From assembly GCA_030141605.1 (NCBI GenBank), contig JAQGDQ010000318.1, positions 1 through 60,000 on the forward strand: a stretch of DNA of 60,000 nucleotides. Reading direction: 5' to 3'. A program made the position numbers and the translations under genes. Shown here one piece after another: positions 39,201 to 48,240 of the stretch. The DNA is from Tubiluchus corallicola. Its lineage: Eukaryota > Priapulida > Priapulimorpha > Priapulimorphida > Tubiluchidae. Each line of letters starts with the position of its first letter. Positions within the stretch are counted from its first letter, which is position 1. The notes under the pieces were generated by a model, which searched no databases, was not told the origin of the DNA, and saw nothing but the letters and a program-made list of their open reading frames with translations.

Positions 39201-42200
39201 TAGCTCTAGAAACTGCACTGATATTTCATTAATGATTTGGATTGGTGTGAGCTGCTATGTTTGTGGAGAGTTAGTAGATTACTATAACATGTTGGCTGCT
39301 TGTCATGATTGGTTGCCTGATCATCAAATGATAGAAACAAATTATCAGCTCCGTCGAATAATGTATTCTAGTAGCTTTCGTAATGCAATAATGAATAATA
39401 CAATTTATTATGCATTGTGTAACATATACTTCTGTTTTTATACTAAATTCACATTGAATATATATTTTTGCATTGTGCTGCATGCGTGCGTATAGCAATT
39501 CCATTTTAATTTGTAAAACAGGTGAAAATAGACGGTGCGTTAGCTGATTCTAAATTAGGTGCTGTAAAAGTGATTTTAATTATACGTGTAATAATAACAA
39601 ATAATAATTAGCATTATCTGTTTATCAGTTACACCTGGTTGTTTTTTCAGCATAGAATCATGGCAGACATGCGTGACACAGAAGATACAGATATGAAGCC
39701 ATCTTCGTATACTCCTACAGCAACTCCACAAGCAGTACCTGCCACAGGCCAAACTCCACAAGTTGTGTTTGCACCAATTTCTGCTCCTCAAGGAGCATTT
39801 GCGCCTGAAGGAGTCTTCACAGCAAGCTATGCGCCTCAGACAGTATACCAAGCACCACCAAATCAGCTTCAAGTACCTTTCACAGAAGTCAATTTGGCAA
39901 CTGCCCACCAGTCAAAGTGCAACTGCATAAAAATTCTTTCTCTTCTGCAGGTACGAACATTTTTGTGACTTTTGTGTTAAAATGGTAGTTTCAATTGCGG
40001 TAATTAAAATAGTATATAGATTGATTGTTTTATGCCTGAATAAAAGGAGTTAGGGTAAAAGAAACAAGTTCCTGGACAAGCTCAATAGCCACTTAATGTA
40101 ACAGATTTCAGTGAGTAAAAACACATTTCAAATGACATACAATTCACAAAAATAGTGACAGGAGATATCTCTTGCCGTTTTTCTTGAATTGGGTGAGACT
40201 GTAAGACTTTTAAGAGAGTTTCTTCGAGGTCCCATGGCAGACGGGTTTAGCGTTGGGATGGGTGGTTATGACATCAATTTTCGTAGCCTTGGTATCCAAG
40301 AACTAGAGGCGGTTTGCTCACTGCTTGGCCGCTTTTCATTCGTTTGACGCATGATTCGAGATATCTCGACATGAGCGGCATTTGAACCCATAACCTCCGG
40401 ATCGGCAGATAAGTGCCACCCACTAAGCTAGTGTGTATTTCACAAATTTGTAATATTGACGAAGGGTCAGATAAAATGAGTGGGTCTTTATGAATAATTT
40501 AATGGCATTTTGAGAACCAATGATGATAGCTCGTAAGGGCATTATTTACAGAAGTAGACGTAATGATCTTTGATGCGCAGAGGCTGCAGAATTGACATCA
40601 AATGAGGTCCGTTAAGGAAAAAGCTGAAGTGCTAGCCAAGAAATGACTGCAGTTTTCCAAGCAAGATCAATAAGTTGAGTTGTAAAAATAAAGTCTAGGT
40701 TCAGGAGTCAAGTAATCTGGAACGCAAAATTGATATCTTGCAATGCTCCTTCTTGTAGATGCATCAGATCTGCTTTTCTATGTTTGAGCATATACTAGCT
40801 GACTTGAAGACAATATAACTTAAAAGCAGGCCGTTTTCACACTCATTTTAACCTAAAAGCTAAATAAAAGATTTTATTAGCTATAATAGGCTGTTTACCA
40901 AAATTGTACTTAATAAATAATAATCAATTGGAAATTTAATTAACATCTGATAAATGCAGTTGAAGTTTACAAGTACGAAATGTAAAATGTTTCGTGGATG
41001 GGTTAAATGCACTGACGCTGAAGTAACATACAAGGCAGTGGTTTGCACTTCCACAAAGAAGTTTCTGTGTATCAAAGGCGGTTAACGAAACGAAGTTACA
41101 GGTTTATGTTTTTGCAGGTTCTGTGTGGCTGTGTTGCATTTATTCTGGAAATACCAATAATAATCTTCATCGGGCGTTATGCTGGCCTCAGTACCTTCAA
41201 CTCCGCTATTGGTGCTGGCATTTGGTGCGGGATTTTCTTCATTATTGCCGGTGGTTTAGGTCTTTTTGCAGCTCGCAAAAAACAGAAATGCTTAATTGTT
41301 TCTTTAATGGTGTCAAGTATTCTTGCTGCGGTATTTGCATACACTCTTTTAATTTCAGCTTCAGTATACTTAGGTAGTATGCGAGATAATTGTATTTACC
41401 ACTACAAGTGTTACAATGCCTACAAATTTCTTCTGGCTGCTTTCTGGATCCAAGCAGCATTAGCAGTTACAGAAATGCTTGCTTCTATTTGGTCTGCATC
41501 CCTTTGCTGCAAAGCAGTTTGTTGCGGAGCAGTAAGTAATCCAGGAGTTGTATACTATGCACCTGGTCAACAAAGTGGAGTTTTGGTTACACCAGGAGTG
41601 CAAGTTCAGCAGCAAACACAGTTCCAAGGACAGCAGCCTACAGGAGGGCAAGTGGTTCAGCCTCTTTATGCGTATGGTACGACAGTGCCAAATATGCAGT
41701 AGGAAACATGATAAATAGCTAATTATTGAAGAGCACTTTTAACAATAGAGTTTTGTATCTTGATATTGCTCGTATACATCTTATATGTATTGATAAAGCA
41801 GTGAAGCAACTGTAATATTGAATAATAATTTAAATGTTGATTTTAATGCCGCTTTTTTGTTGTTATTTGTTGTTAAAACTGTTACAGTGGAATAAGTTAG
41901 GTGCAGAAATTACAATGGAGTGATCTAAGCCTATGGAAATTCAAAATGCTAGATCAGAAAGTAAGCTAAAGATTATTCACTGACTTTTATCAGTCTAACT
42001 GATCGATTTTGTGACTGAAATGAATGTTTTGTTATTTTAACTCAGATTCTCGTGATAGTATGAAAATTTGTTCAATTGGTTTAGGTCATCGATCGATCTT
42101 GGTGCCTGAAAATCATCATTATTGTTATTCTCAATTATCATTATTATTACCGATTCGTATTATAACCATCTTGTAGCTATCATTGCTAATATCATCAACC

Positions 42201-44722
42201 TTGTCGTCATAATTAACATTACTAGCATATTTACTTTTTTTGTTCACCTATTAGTTTTCCGCGCTGTTGTGTATTCTGTTCATCTGCTGTAGCTAAGTCA
42301 TATGCAATCCATGTTGGATGTACCTTGAAGCTTTTACTGAATTTGCTTGAGCTACACTCATAGCACTCAGTGTAGAAGCATGTCAAACTTATAAACAGAA
42401 TATTGAAATTGTAATTCTATTGGTTATACTGAATAGATAATGAAGTAAATACAAAAAAATGCTTTACGTAATTTTATTATTTGTTTCTCACGCGTTTAAT
42501 GTTTCTGAACTGAACTTCAGATAAGCAGCAAATTTCCCCGAATGCAGCAAACATCATCGATCTCTTGGCCTTTAGAGTTTGACCTTGGGCAGCTATGTTG
42601 GGTAAAATGGTTAATATAATCTGAAAATCGTTACCCGAGTTCTACCCGCTGATAAAGTCATCGGATACACGTTGATTTTGTAATTTTCGTGTAAAAAATT
42701 GATTTTCAGAAATAAAATATTGCTACAGAGGCACCTGTGTCGGGTCAGGTGTAGGGCCCTCTACACACCCTGCTTCCACGTCAGCAGCGACTCACCCCTT
42801 TCTTGTAGGTACATACGTCTTGTTTGGGCCTACACGTGGTGTGAGAAGCCAGCTGACCTGGAATGTCAGTATAAAAGCGTGTAGAGGTCACTACAACCTT
42901 GATTTCTGACACAGGTGCTCCTCGGGTGTAGTGCTGTTACTGAGTTAGTTAGTTATTTTTTGTGCATGTGTATTTTGGTTCCCTATTTTTATCAGTGCTG
43001 TTAATAAACTCCGTACAGTGTAGTTTTTGTGTATTTTATTTTATGAGAGTTAAATGACATGTTATAACAGGTATAAGGTACTAGTTTACAGACATTAACT
43101 TACTTAATTAACATAACATTTGTAATTGACATTAACATTTATAGTTCAGTAACCGGTTACACAATGATAGTATAATGGATCTTCATCATGTGCAATATCA
43201 AGACCGCAATACTATCTTGGAGTTCGACCCCCTGAGTCGAATTCAGTCCAATATCTATCCAACTAAAATATCACATGCGTTAGTTTTATGCGCACTTCAA
43301 TGCGAACTACATTTGATAGCATATATAATAATAGCTATATAAATGTTGTAAATCAAATGGCAGCATTGATTGTGTCAAAATGTATACTTTTACCGTGCTT
43401 GAAAATGAGGTGGTACATGAAAAATCATCGTATTTTCCTTTAAAGGAAGAACCAACCCTCGAACAACATTTCTTGCATTTTAATATACAATGAAAAAAAT
43501 GAAATCACCACATCAGAGACGCGCATAGAATGCTTTGCTTAAAAATGTAAAAGAAATTTAAATATTTTTTATCTCCCGCCAAATGAACGTTGATGCCCGC
43601 ATATATGAAAAAAATGACGTAAGCTGGCGTCTGCTGGGCAGCGTGAATGAATGCGGTGGAGGCAAGCTGTGATGAAGGTACGCCTTGAGAAATTTCTACA
43701 GTTCAGTCAGAAGTTCAGTTATTCTAGCGTCGTATTAGACAGTGCTTATGTAAAAATTAGTCATTTGATCAATTATGACCAAGATTAAGGTACTTACATA
43801 GCTTTAAACCACAGGATTATACTGTAGACAGTATTCATTAATTACGTAAATGTAATTAATTTACAGACTTTTGTTGATTTTCAGATACACATGTAAACTT
43901 GCGAGCATACAGTAGGTACCAGGTGAATTACTTAGTTTATACAGTTTGCTCTATAAGTCAAAAAAGATTGTTGAAGCACCTGGCAGAATAACTGTTTATA
44001 TCGCACGGTAACCAGATGACGCCATTTTTCAATAAAATGAGAGCGCCCAAGCGTGAAGTGATCGCGATTTTAAATTGAAATTATTAATTACACGAGGCGC
44101 TTATCACAATTTCATTGCTGAATCTTTCTAACATTTTTCTCAAATATTAGAATAAGCTAAACTTTCTGAAAGACTTGACTTTTGCTTTAAGATTTGATAG
44201 TGAAATTATTAGCAATATGTCTGTTCCCTTATGATTCAAACTGGTTTCAAAATAAAAACTAAGGCAAAATTTAACTAGGAAGCATATGCAAGAAAAATCA
44301 ATAACAATCCGTTAAAAGGTAACGCCAATAACTTGGAATAAATTACCTGAATACATTAAAACCCCTGTGTCAATTCATAAACTAAAGAAAAACCTTAATC
44401 ACATATATTTGCCACATATTCCGAAAAATCACTTTGAATGTGTGAATGTGTAATGTATATATATATATACCAACATTACTTCACAGCATGTACATGCAAA
44501 TACTCACAACTGTCAATTCATCACTAGAAAACTATATAATATAATTGGCAATTACTTGCGCCTCTTTTTATTTTATTCATATTTTGGCTGCATTTATGCT
44601 TTGGAAATATTATCATGACTTAATCGGTGTCATAACATCATCGTACTAACATTTGTCATTCATGTATTCCTCATCAACATGCTGAATTTCTACCTTTTGC
44701 ACTTTGTCCTCATTCTGGAAGA

Positions 44723-44816
<94 letters not shown>

Positions 44817-44853
44817 TGTGCGTGGTGTGTGTGAGCAAGTGAATGAGTGAGCA

Positions 44854-44887
<34 letters not shown>

Positions 44888-45498
44888 TGTGCGCATGCAT
44901 GTGTGGGTGCGCATGCGTGTGTGTGTGCGTGTGTGTGTTGTGCATGTGAGCGAGTGAGTGTGTGTGTAAGCGAGTGAGCAAGTGTCTGTGTGCGCGCGTG
45001 TGCATGTGTGTGCATGCATGTGAGCGAGTGAGTGTGAGAGAGAGCAATCATTTAATGCACATCTGTTTTGTTTCTCAAATTTCAAATTTACCATTAATCT
45101 GGGCAGCACCAACACAAGATTTTCTTCCTGGTGTTGTCCAGAGGCATACCAGTAGTCTCAATAAAAATGAAATTAATGTTTTTTTTTGTAATATTTGAAT
45201 TATTGTTATGCTTTCTGCAAAATTATCATTGTATGCTCATGGTAAATCTAGCAATAAATTCTAAATTCTAATTCTTCAAACTCAAAAAAGGTACTTTAAG
45301 GTACCTTATTCTAAGGTATTCTAAGGTAACTGTTACAAGCTTAATATTTCTTACCAGAATGGCCGCTTTCTGTGGAAATTTTAAGAAGCGTCCATCATGA
45401 CGTGCATAGATCATACAGTGTGCCGCATGCGTGTGATCCGCTAATGTTTGCGCCGCATCATAATCGACGTATGTGCACACCATTATGCCTTCTGTCAT
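30209..45498 (-). CDS. NUDT16: NUDT16-like Nudix hydrolase (U8 snoRNA-decapping type), 4 coding exons
   Basis: Exons in transcript order: 45498-45355, 37186-37068, 34788-34641, 30442-30209. All introns are GT/AG, phases agree, and the product is 214 residues (human 195). NUDT16 is a nuclear metal-dependent hydrolase that removes RNA caps (U8 snoRNA) and hydrolyses IDP/dIDP. Exon 1 starts MTEGIMV and carries HAAHCMIYARHDGRFL. Exon 2 holds the Nudix box, residues 62-84 (GLIDAGESCEGGLNRELHEE then INL). The catalytic E77, E80 and E81 are present, but the usual Gly after the EE pair is Asn. Exon 3 gives HICFHFYAMEVTLEQL and exon 4 VMGLLTIPLYTMDNGYGFPA. The spacing between NREL and HFYA is the same as in human, which fixes the exon 2 donor at aaag|gtttga. 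Intron 1 (8.2 kb) contains the MS4A-like gene. Intron 3 contains a 2-kb minisatellite. Confidence 0.92.
30546..32632. repeat. 32-bp minisatellite, about 65 copies, in NUDT16 intron 3
   Basis: Units of gggactaggtagagtttcca cactcgttacaa with agggac/aaggac variants. It starts about 100 bp upstream (in transcript direction) of the last NUDT16 exon. A patch at about 31285-31490 carries many small deletions, unlike the rest. Confidence 0.98.
32815..32885 (+). mobile_element. tRNA-derived SINE fragment
   Basis: ccagccgagtggtcacggcg tgtgcctgac...gtacgaggtttgattgg has A-box-like (gccgagtgg) and B-box-like (ggtttgattgg) segments at tRNA spacing. No full cloverleaf. Read as a SINE head. Confidence 0.45.
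32989..33205 (-). CDS. Candidate orphan terminal exon, cysteine-containing, unidentified
   Basis: The minus strand has a strong acceptor (tctgccttctatttag) before 33205, then 71 codons to a stop at 32989. It encodes SPSGEGLEFLCWSTSS, FIRSGWSYAGLTVCESYKGK, SNGCADRNEYRNCILRCRKV and a Lys-rich end. Five Cys and balanced composition look protein-like, unlike the neighbouring frames. It enters at phase 2, which would fit NUDT16 exon 2 but not exon 3. I do not recognise the family. It could be an exon of a nested gene, an alternative NUDT16 3' end, or a processed fragment. Confidence 0.3.
33471..33795 (+). mobile_element. LTR-like sequence with TATA box and polyadenylation signal
   Basis: Starts tgtagaatgttcc (repeated at 33504), has ctatataaggcg near 33549, taataaac near 33713, and ends gagagaaacaaagcacaaca. 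This TG...CA layout with promoter and poly(A) signal fits a retrotransposon LTR. A short open stretch (MNPGENNRYTTYNASEF) follows at about 33798, but no primer-binding site or gag/pol is recognised. Could instead be a cellular promoter. Confidence 0.4.
34115..34595 (-). mobile_element. hAT-like MITE, caggggtgtgcaaa family, copy 2
   Basis: TIRs caggggtgtgcaaatt / aatttgcacacccctg, 481 bp, inverted relative to copy 1 at 12602-13034 (shared ggttaatggcatccgatcta and gcgggccgc blocks). The 8-bp duplication acctaaag / gcctaaag differs at one base. It ends 45 bp from the NUDT16 exon 3 donor. Confidence 0.92.
34840..35290 (-). repeat. Interspersed repeat, family D, copy 2
   Basis: Inverted copy of 26400-26860. 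Lies within NUDT16 intron 2, directly upstream (transcript sense) of exon 3. Confidence 0.72.
35385..35790 (+). repeat. Interspersed repeat, family A, partial copy
   Basis: Aligns with 50090-50480 in the same orientation (tgtattgcacaaaaa, cagtagcac-tttc, gtggaatatttgtgc, gacgtcatc). More diverged than the 10840-11850 / 49595-50600 pair. Confidence 0.65.
36235..36352 (+). repeat. ~117-bp interspersed repeat, family B, copy 2
   Basis: Partner of 16966-17082, here preceded by a (cat)n run at 36207-36235. Lies in NUDT16 intron 2. Confidence 0.8.
36590..37015 (-). repeat. ~430-bp interspersed repeat, family E, copy 2
   Basis: Inverted copy of 29655-30095. It ends about 50 bp past the donor of NUDT16 exon 2, which is why that exon appears to read on into an apparently coding stretch. 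Confidence 0.75.
37285..37740 (+). repeat. Interspersed repeat, family F, copy 1
   Basis: Direct copy of 43765-44220 (atttgatcaattaccaagat taagg ... ttgaagcacttggcagaata ... cacgaggcgcttatcacaat). A diverged piece recurs at about 38330-38465. Both full copies lie in NUDT16 intron 1 on either side of the nested gene. The rest of 37740-39640 is AT-rich intron without recognisable genes. Confidence 0.75.
39660..41702 (+). CDS. MS4A/CD20-like four-transmembrane protein, 2 coding exons
   Basis: Exons 39660-39950 and 41118-41702, donor cag|gtacga and acceptor tttttgcag, phase 0, 291 residues. An acceptor (gttttttcag) 9 bp before the ATG implies a further 5'-UTR exon. The N-terminus (1-85) is Pro/Gln/Thr-rich and probably cytosolic. 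Hydrophobic segments lie at about 94-116 (spanning the exon junction), 127-149, 155-183 and 200-225. The TM3-TM4 loop has two Cys (NCIYHYKC), and the C-terminal tail is Gln/Gly/Val-rich (VTPGVQVQQQTQF). Spacing of the four segments fits the CD20/MS4A family, whose members act as membrane scaffolds or channel-like proteins. The orthologue cannot be named. The whole gene lies inside intron 1 of the minus-strand NUDT16 gene. Confidence 0.85.
40190..40440 (-). mobile_element. tRNA-derived SINE-like sequence
   Basis: On the minus strand cactagcttagtgggtggca ... ggttatgggttcaaatgccg has an A-box-like tagcttagtgg and a B-box ggttcaaatgcc at tRNA spacing. It continues into a tail to about 40190. It lies in the intron of the MS4A-like gene. 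Confidence 0.5.
42720..43020 (+). mobile_element. LTR-like sequence with TATA box
   Basis: tgtgtcgggtcaggtgtagg, then tataaaagcg at about 42872, gttagttagttatt, taataaactccgtacag near 43002. The GC-rich upstream part, TATA element and terminal aataaa resemble a solo LTR. No target duplication or internal genes found; a Pol II promoter of unknown transcript is the alternative. Confidence 0.4.
43765..44220 (+). repeat. Interspersed repeat, family F, copy 2
   Basis: Partner of 37285-37740, same orientation. The remaining sequence 41703-44700 (3' of the MS4A-like gene, within NUDT16 intron 1) is AT-rich and contains only this, the LTR-like segment and a short family A fragment at 43370-43450. 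Confidence 0.75.
44725..45040. repeat. (GT)n microsatellite with degenerate flank
   Basis: About 85 bp of pure gt followed by 200 bp of interrupted gtgtgcg, gagcgagtgagt and catgcatg. His/Thr frames on the minus strand are artefacts. It lies about 300 bp from NUDT16 exon 1. Confidence 0.98.
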
Positions 45499-45789
45499 CC
45501 CTGCTTCATTTTCACGGGAAAGCAAAGAATTTTCCTGACCTGGAAAAATAAGGACCTGGGTTTAATGAAATAAAGTGCTTAGGCTTAATACAGATTATAC
45601 AGTAAATTATCTGATTCCAAATTATCCTGTCTCGTGCAGTTTTAGTAATTTCCCCAAAAACTTGTGTGTTCTAGCATACCCAAAACGTCCAAAGTCGGCA
45701 ACTAAGTTTTTCTATTTATTCACATACTCTGAATCTCCATTTCATAAGAATCATTTTAATACCAAGCTCATCGCTCTACGTTATTTCTA

Positions 45790-46090
45790 AGCTAAGATAA
45801 TCTCCACATTGAAGTTGAGGTGCAGGCTACCCACTGACAAAAGTAACTTCAAGAAAATCGCAGTTAAAGTTTGCCATTGTTTTTCGTCACCTTGCAGCAG
45901 AACACTTAGCAATCGTATGAACTGGTGGTTGCTATGGACTTTGCAAGAACATGTTGAAGTTATGTTTAAATCCAATACTGGGCTCTTCTGGACGAAGATC
46001 TGAGCTTGGCAACAGAAAAACACAGCAATGATGATGCTTCAAAAAAAGTCTTCAGTCACCATGGGAAATCTTCAGCTAGCAAGATTGAAG
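45790..46090 (-). repeat. Interspersed repeat, family C, inverted copy
   Basis: Reverse match to 23270-23490 (agatcttcgtc, atttaaacataac, gcaaccac, ttagcaatcgta). Located in the 2.7-kb region between the divergent NUDT16 and calpain genes. That region otherwise holds an hAT MITE, a LINE tail and no gene. Confidence 0.7.
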
Positions 46091-46594
46091 TCACTCAGCC
46101 AGTGATTATACATCTACGGACCCAATCAGAGACCTGCGTAACCTAACTCAACCACAATAGTATATTCTGCAATCTGTAGCTCGGTGATTCGATGATTTCG
46201 CTGCGCCCTTTCCATCATAGACAAGACCCTCTTAAAGTGCATATTTGATCATTATTTTCTTAATTACTTCATACCAACGTTTTTCATAATCTCGTTCTTT
46301 CTGCACAAAACTTTTCTTGCAATTCTTTCATCGTTGGTATTGACTAAACTATGTAAAAACATTAGTTTTCTGTTCATGACTCTATTTTATCATTGGCCAT
46401 ATTCCTGTTTCTCCCATTATACCCCAATATGAAAATTAATAGTTTTCTTCAATCCAAGATTCTGCATAATGTTTTAATTCTGTATTTTTTCTAACAATTT
46501 TCATTTTCCTTTGTCCAAGACTTCAGGTTCCAGCATTAGTTAAGTATTGCAGTTGATTTCCGCACTCTACCCAATCAGGACTTAAGCTCAACAT

Positions 46595-46961
46595 TAGGGG
46601 TGAGCATCGAATGTTCGAGTTCGAACGTTCAAATCGAATTCGAATGCTCGAATTCGATTCGAACGAGTTTTTTTAGTTCGAACTCGATTCGAATCCAAAA
46701 CTATAGATTCGAATAATTCAGCACTTCAATCACACATGTTCTTTATCACTAAAATGATTGAAACATCATGCAATTAACATAATTTAGCTGTGATTTCTGC
46801 ACACAATTTTAAAGAAATTACTAGTCATTTTATTGCAGAACAAAATCTAGTGATATGCATGATTTTTGTAAGACTAATTTTTGCTGGTGGTTCGAAAACT
46901 TGTTCGAAAATCGTTCGATCTCAATTCGAATTCGCTTTCTGCTAGAGAATGCTCACCCCTA
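46595..46961 (+). mobile_element. hAT-like MITE, taggggtgagcat family, intact copy
   Basis: TIRs taggggtgagcat / atgctcaccccta, 367 bp, perfect 8-bp duplication ctcaacat (46587-46594 and 46962-46969). The interior is rich in ttcgaa/gaattcgaa motifs with no coding sequence. Relatives: 6519-6962 and the split copy at 9591-10375. Confidence 0.93.
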
Positions 46962-47280
46962 CTCAACATTAGGTCAAACATTTTCATTTTGGGCTCATAA
47001 GAAGTCATAAGCATGAGGGTCATATGGCAGTCAAAATCCCATTGAAATCATGAGGTCATATAGTGAGCTCATAAAATGGTCATAATTACAATGTCTGACC
47101 GGGCTCATAATTTGCTTATGTGTTTGACTTCATTCAATTGTCACAGTCACAAGGTATCTGTGAGCTGATGCTGCTACCACTGCTGCTACCACCAACATCA
47201 TCGTTATTAGCATCAGCATCCATAAAGAAAGTAACTATATAAATTATTTATTACAAACTTAAATAAATAATTTATAGTCA

Positions 47281-47345
47281 TAGTAGTAGTAGTAGTAGTA
47301 GTAGTAATAGCAGGAGCAGCAGCAGCAGCAGCAGTAGTAGTAAAT
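47281..47345. repeat. Short (AGT)n(AGC)n microsatellite
   Basis: Pure agt run followed by an agc run, the same compound motif as the large arrays at 3586-4565 and 5426-6122. Confidence 0.95.
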
Positions 47346-47357
47346 CTCCACTACTAT

Positions 47358-47720
47358 TCAGAGTAGGTGGTATCTCTGACAGGTTTTCTCATTATAATCC
47401 AACATCCTTGTTACAAGCATATTCCAATTAGCACGATGATTAAATTTCAATGGACGATGTTGATAGTGTCCATCTAGCCTCGATCTAAAAGATTTACAGA
47501 TGCATGTTGCTGTTCTCACATCACAGGGTAATCTGTTCCAGATCTCTAGCATTGTACAAGAAAGAAAGTCGTACATTTACCAGTTTTCTGTCCAGTTCTT
47601 GATTTATGAAGAATAGAACCTGATCTTGCTGTGCGCTGTGCTTCAAATTTAACAAAACAATCATTATCGCTGCTGTAAACTCCAGATCAGTGTTTGTATA
47701 CGTCAACTAGCTGACCACAT
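47358..47720 (-). pseudogene. Non-LTR retrotransposon RT C-terminal remnant
   Basis: Minus frames encode FLSCTMLEIWNRLPCDVRTA and CKSFRSRLDGHY, the W-N-x-LP ... F-x-x-x-LD-x-HY tail typical of non-LTR reverse transcriptases. A further upstream stretch (about 47520-47706) is in another frame. Short and broken. Confidence 0.65.
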
Positions 47721-48240
47721 AGCTGTTCAAAGCTAATGTAGCTATACCTATTCTTTTTAATTTATTTTCATACTGTGCAATAGTGCATTGAGTTTCAAGC
47801 TTACGTTGATAAAATTATCCAATTCCGATACCGATCACTATAAGTATTATGAAGATAGTTATGTTTAGTCTATTTTCCTTTCTATGACTTTCTTATATTG
47901 CTCCCCAGTGGCCGGATTCACTAACACGTTTGTTAAGAATCTTTTGTGAGTCTGCCACCTGGTGGGATTTTTTGGTCGTTCAAACGTGCATCATTCGCGT
48001 GTTGTGTGGCTGCTGCTGTCGGCTGTTATCGACTGTCGTTATAATTCAAAATATTCCAGAATTACACTAATTTTTTACAAAGAATTGTTTATATTTAAAC
48101 TATTCTAAAATTCAAGTGTATTTTTGGTATCATTCCTGTTGACTGGCGAGTTCGAGAGCAATCTCAGGCCCATGCTTAGGCTACTGTAACAGCCCTGCAA
48201 TTATGAATTTTATAAGTTATACTTGTTGGTGGAAGTAATC

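Noticed and set aside
39181-39495. 104-codon open frame before the MS4A-like gene
   Set aside because: Low-complexity Cys/Tyr/Ile composition, no family resemblance, opposite-strand frame equally open.
44646-45115. His/Thr-rich minus-strand proteins
   Set aside because: Translation of a GT microsatellite.
45098-45150. Fourth 5S-SINE fragment (cttcctggtgttgtccagag)
   Set aside because: Only about 25 bp of resemblance to the SINE body; too short to call.
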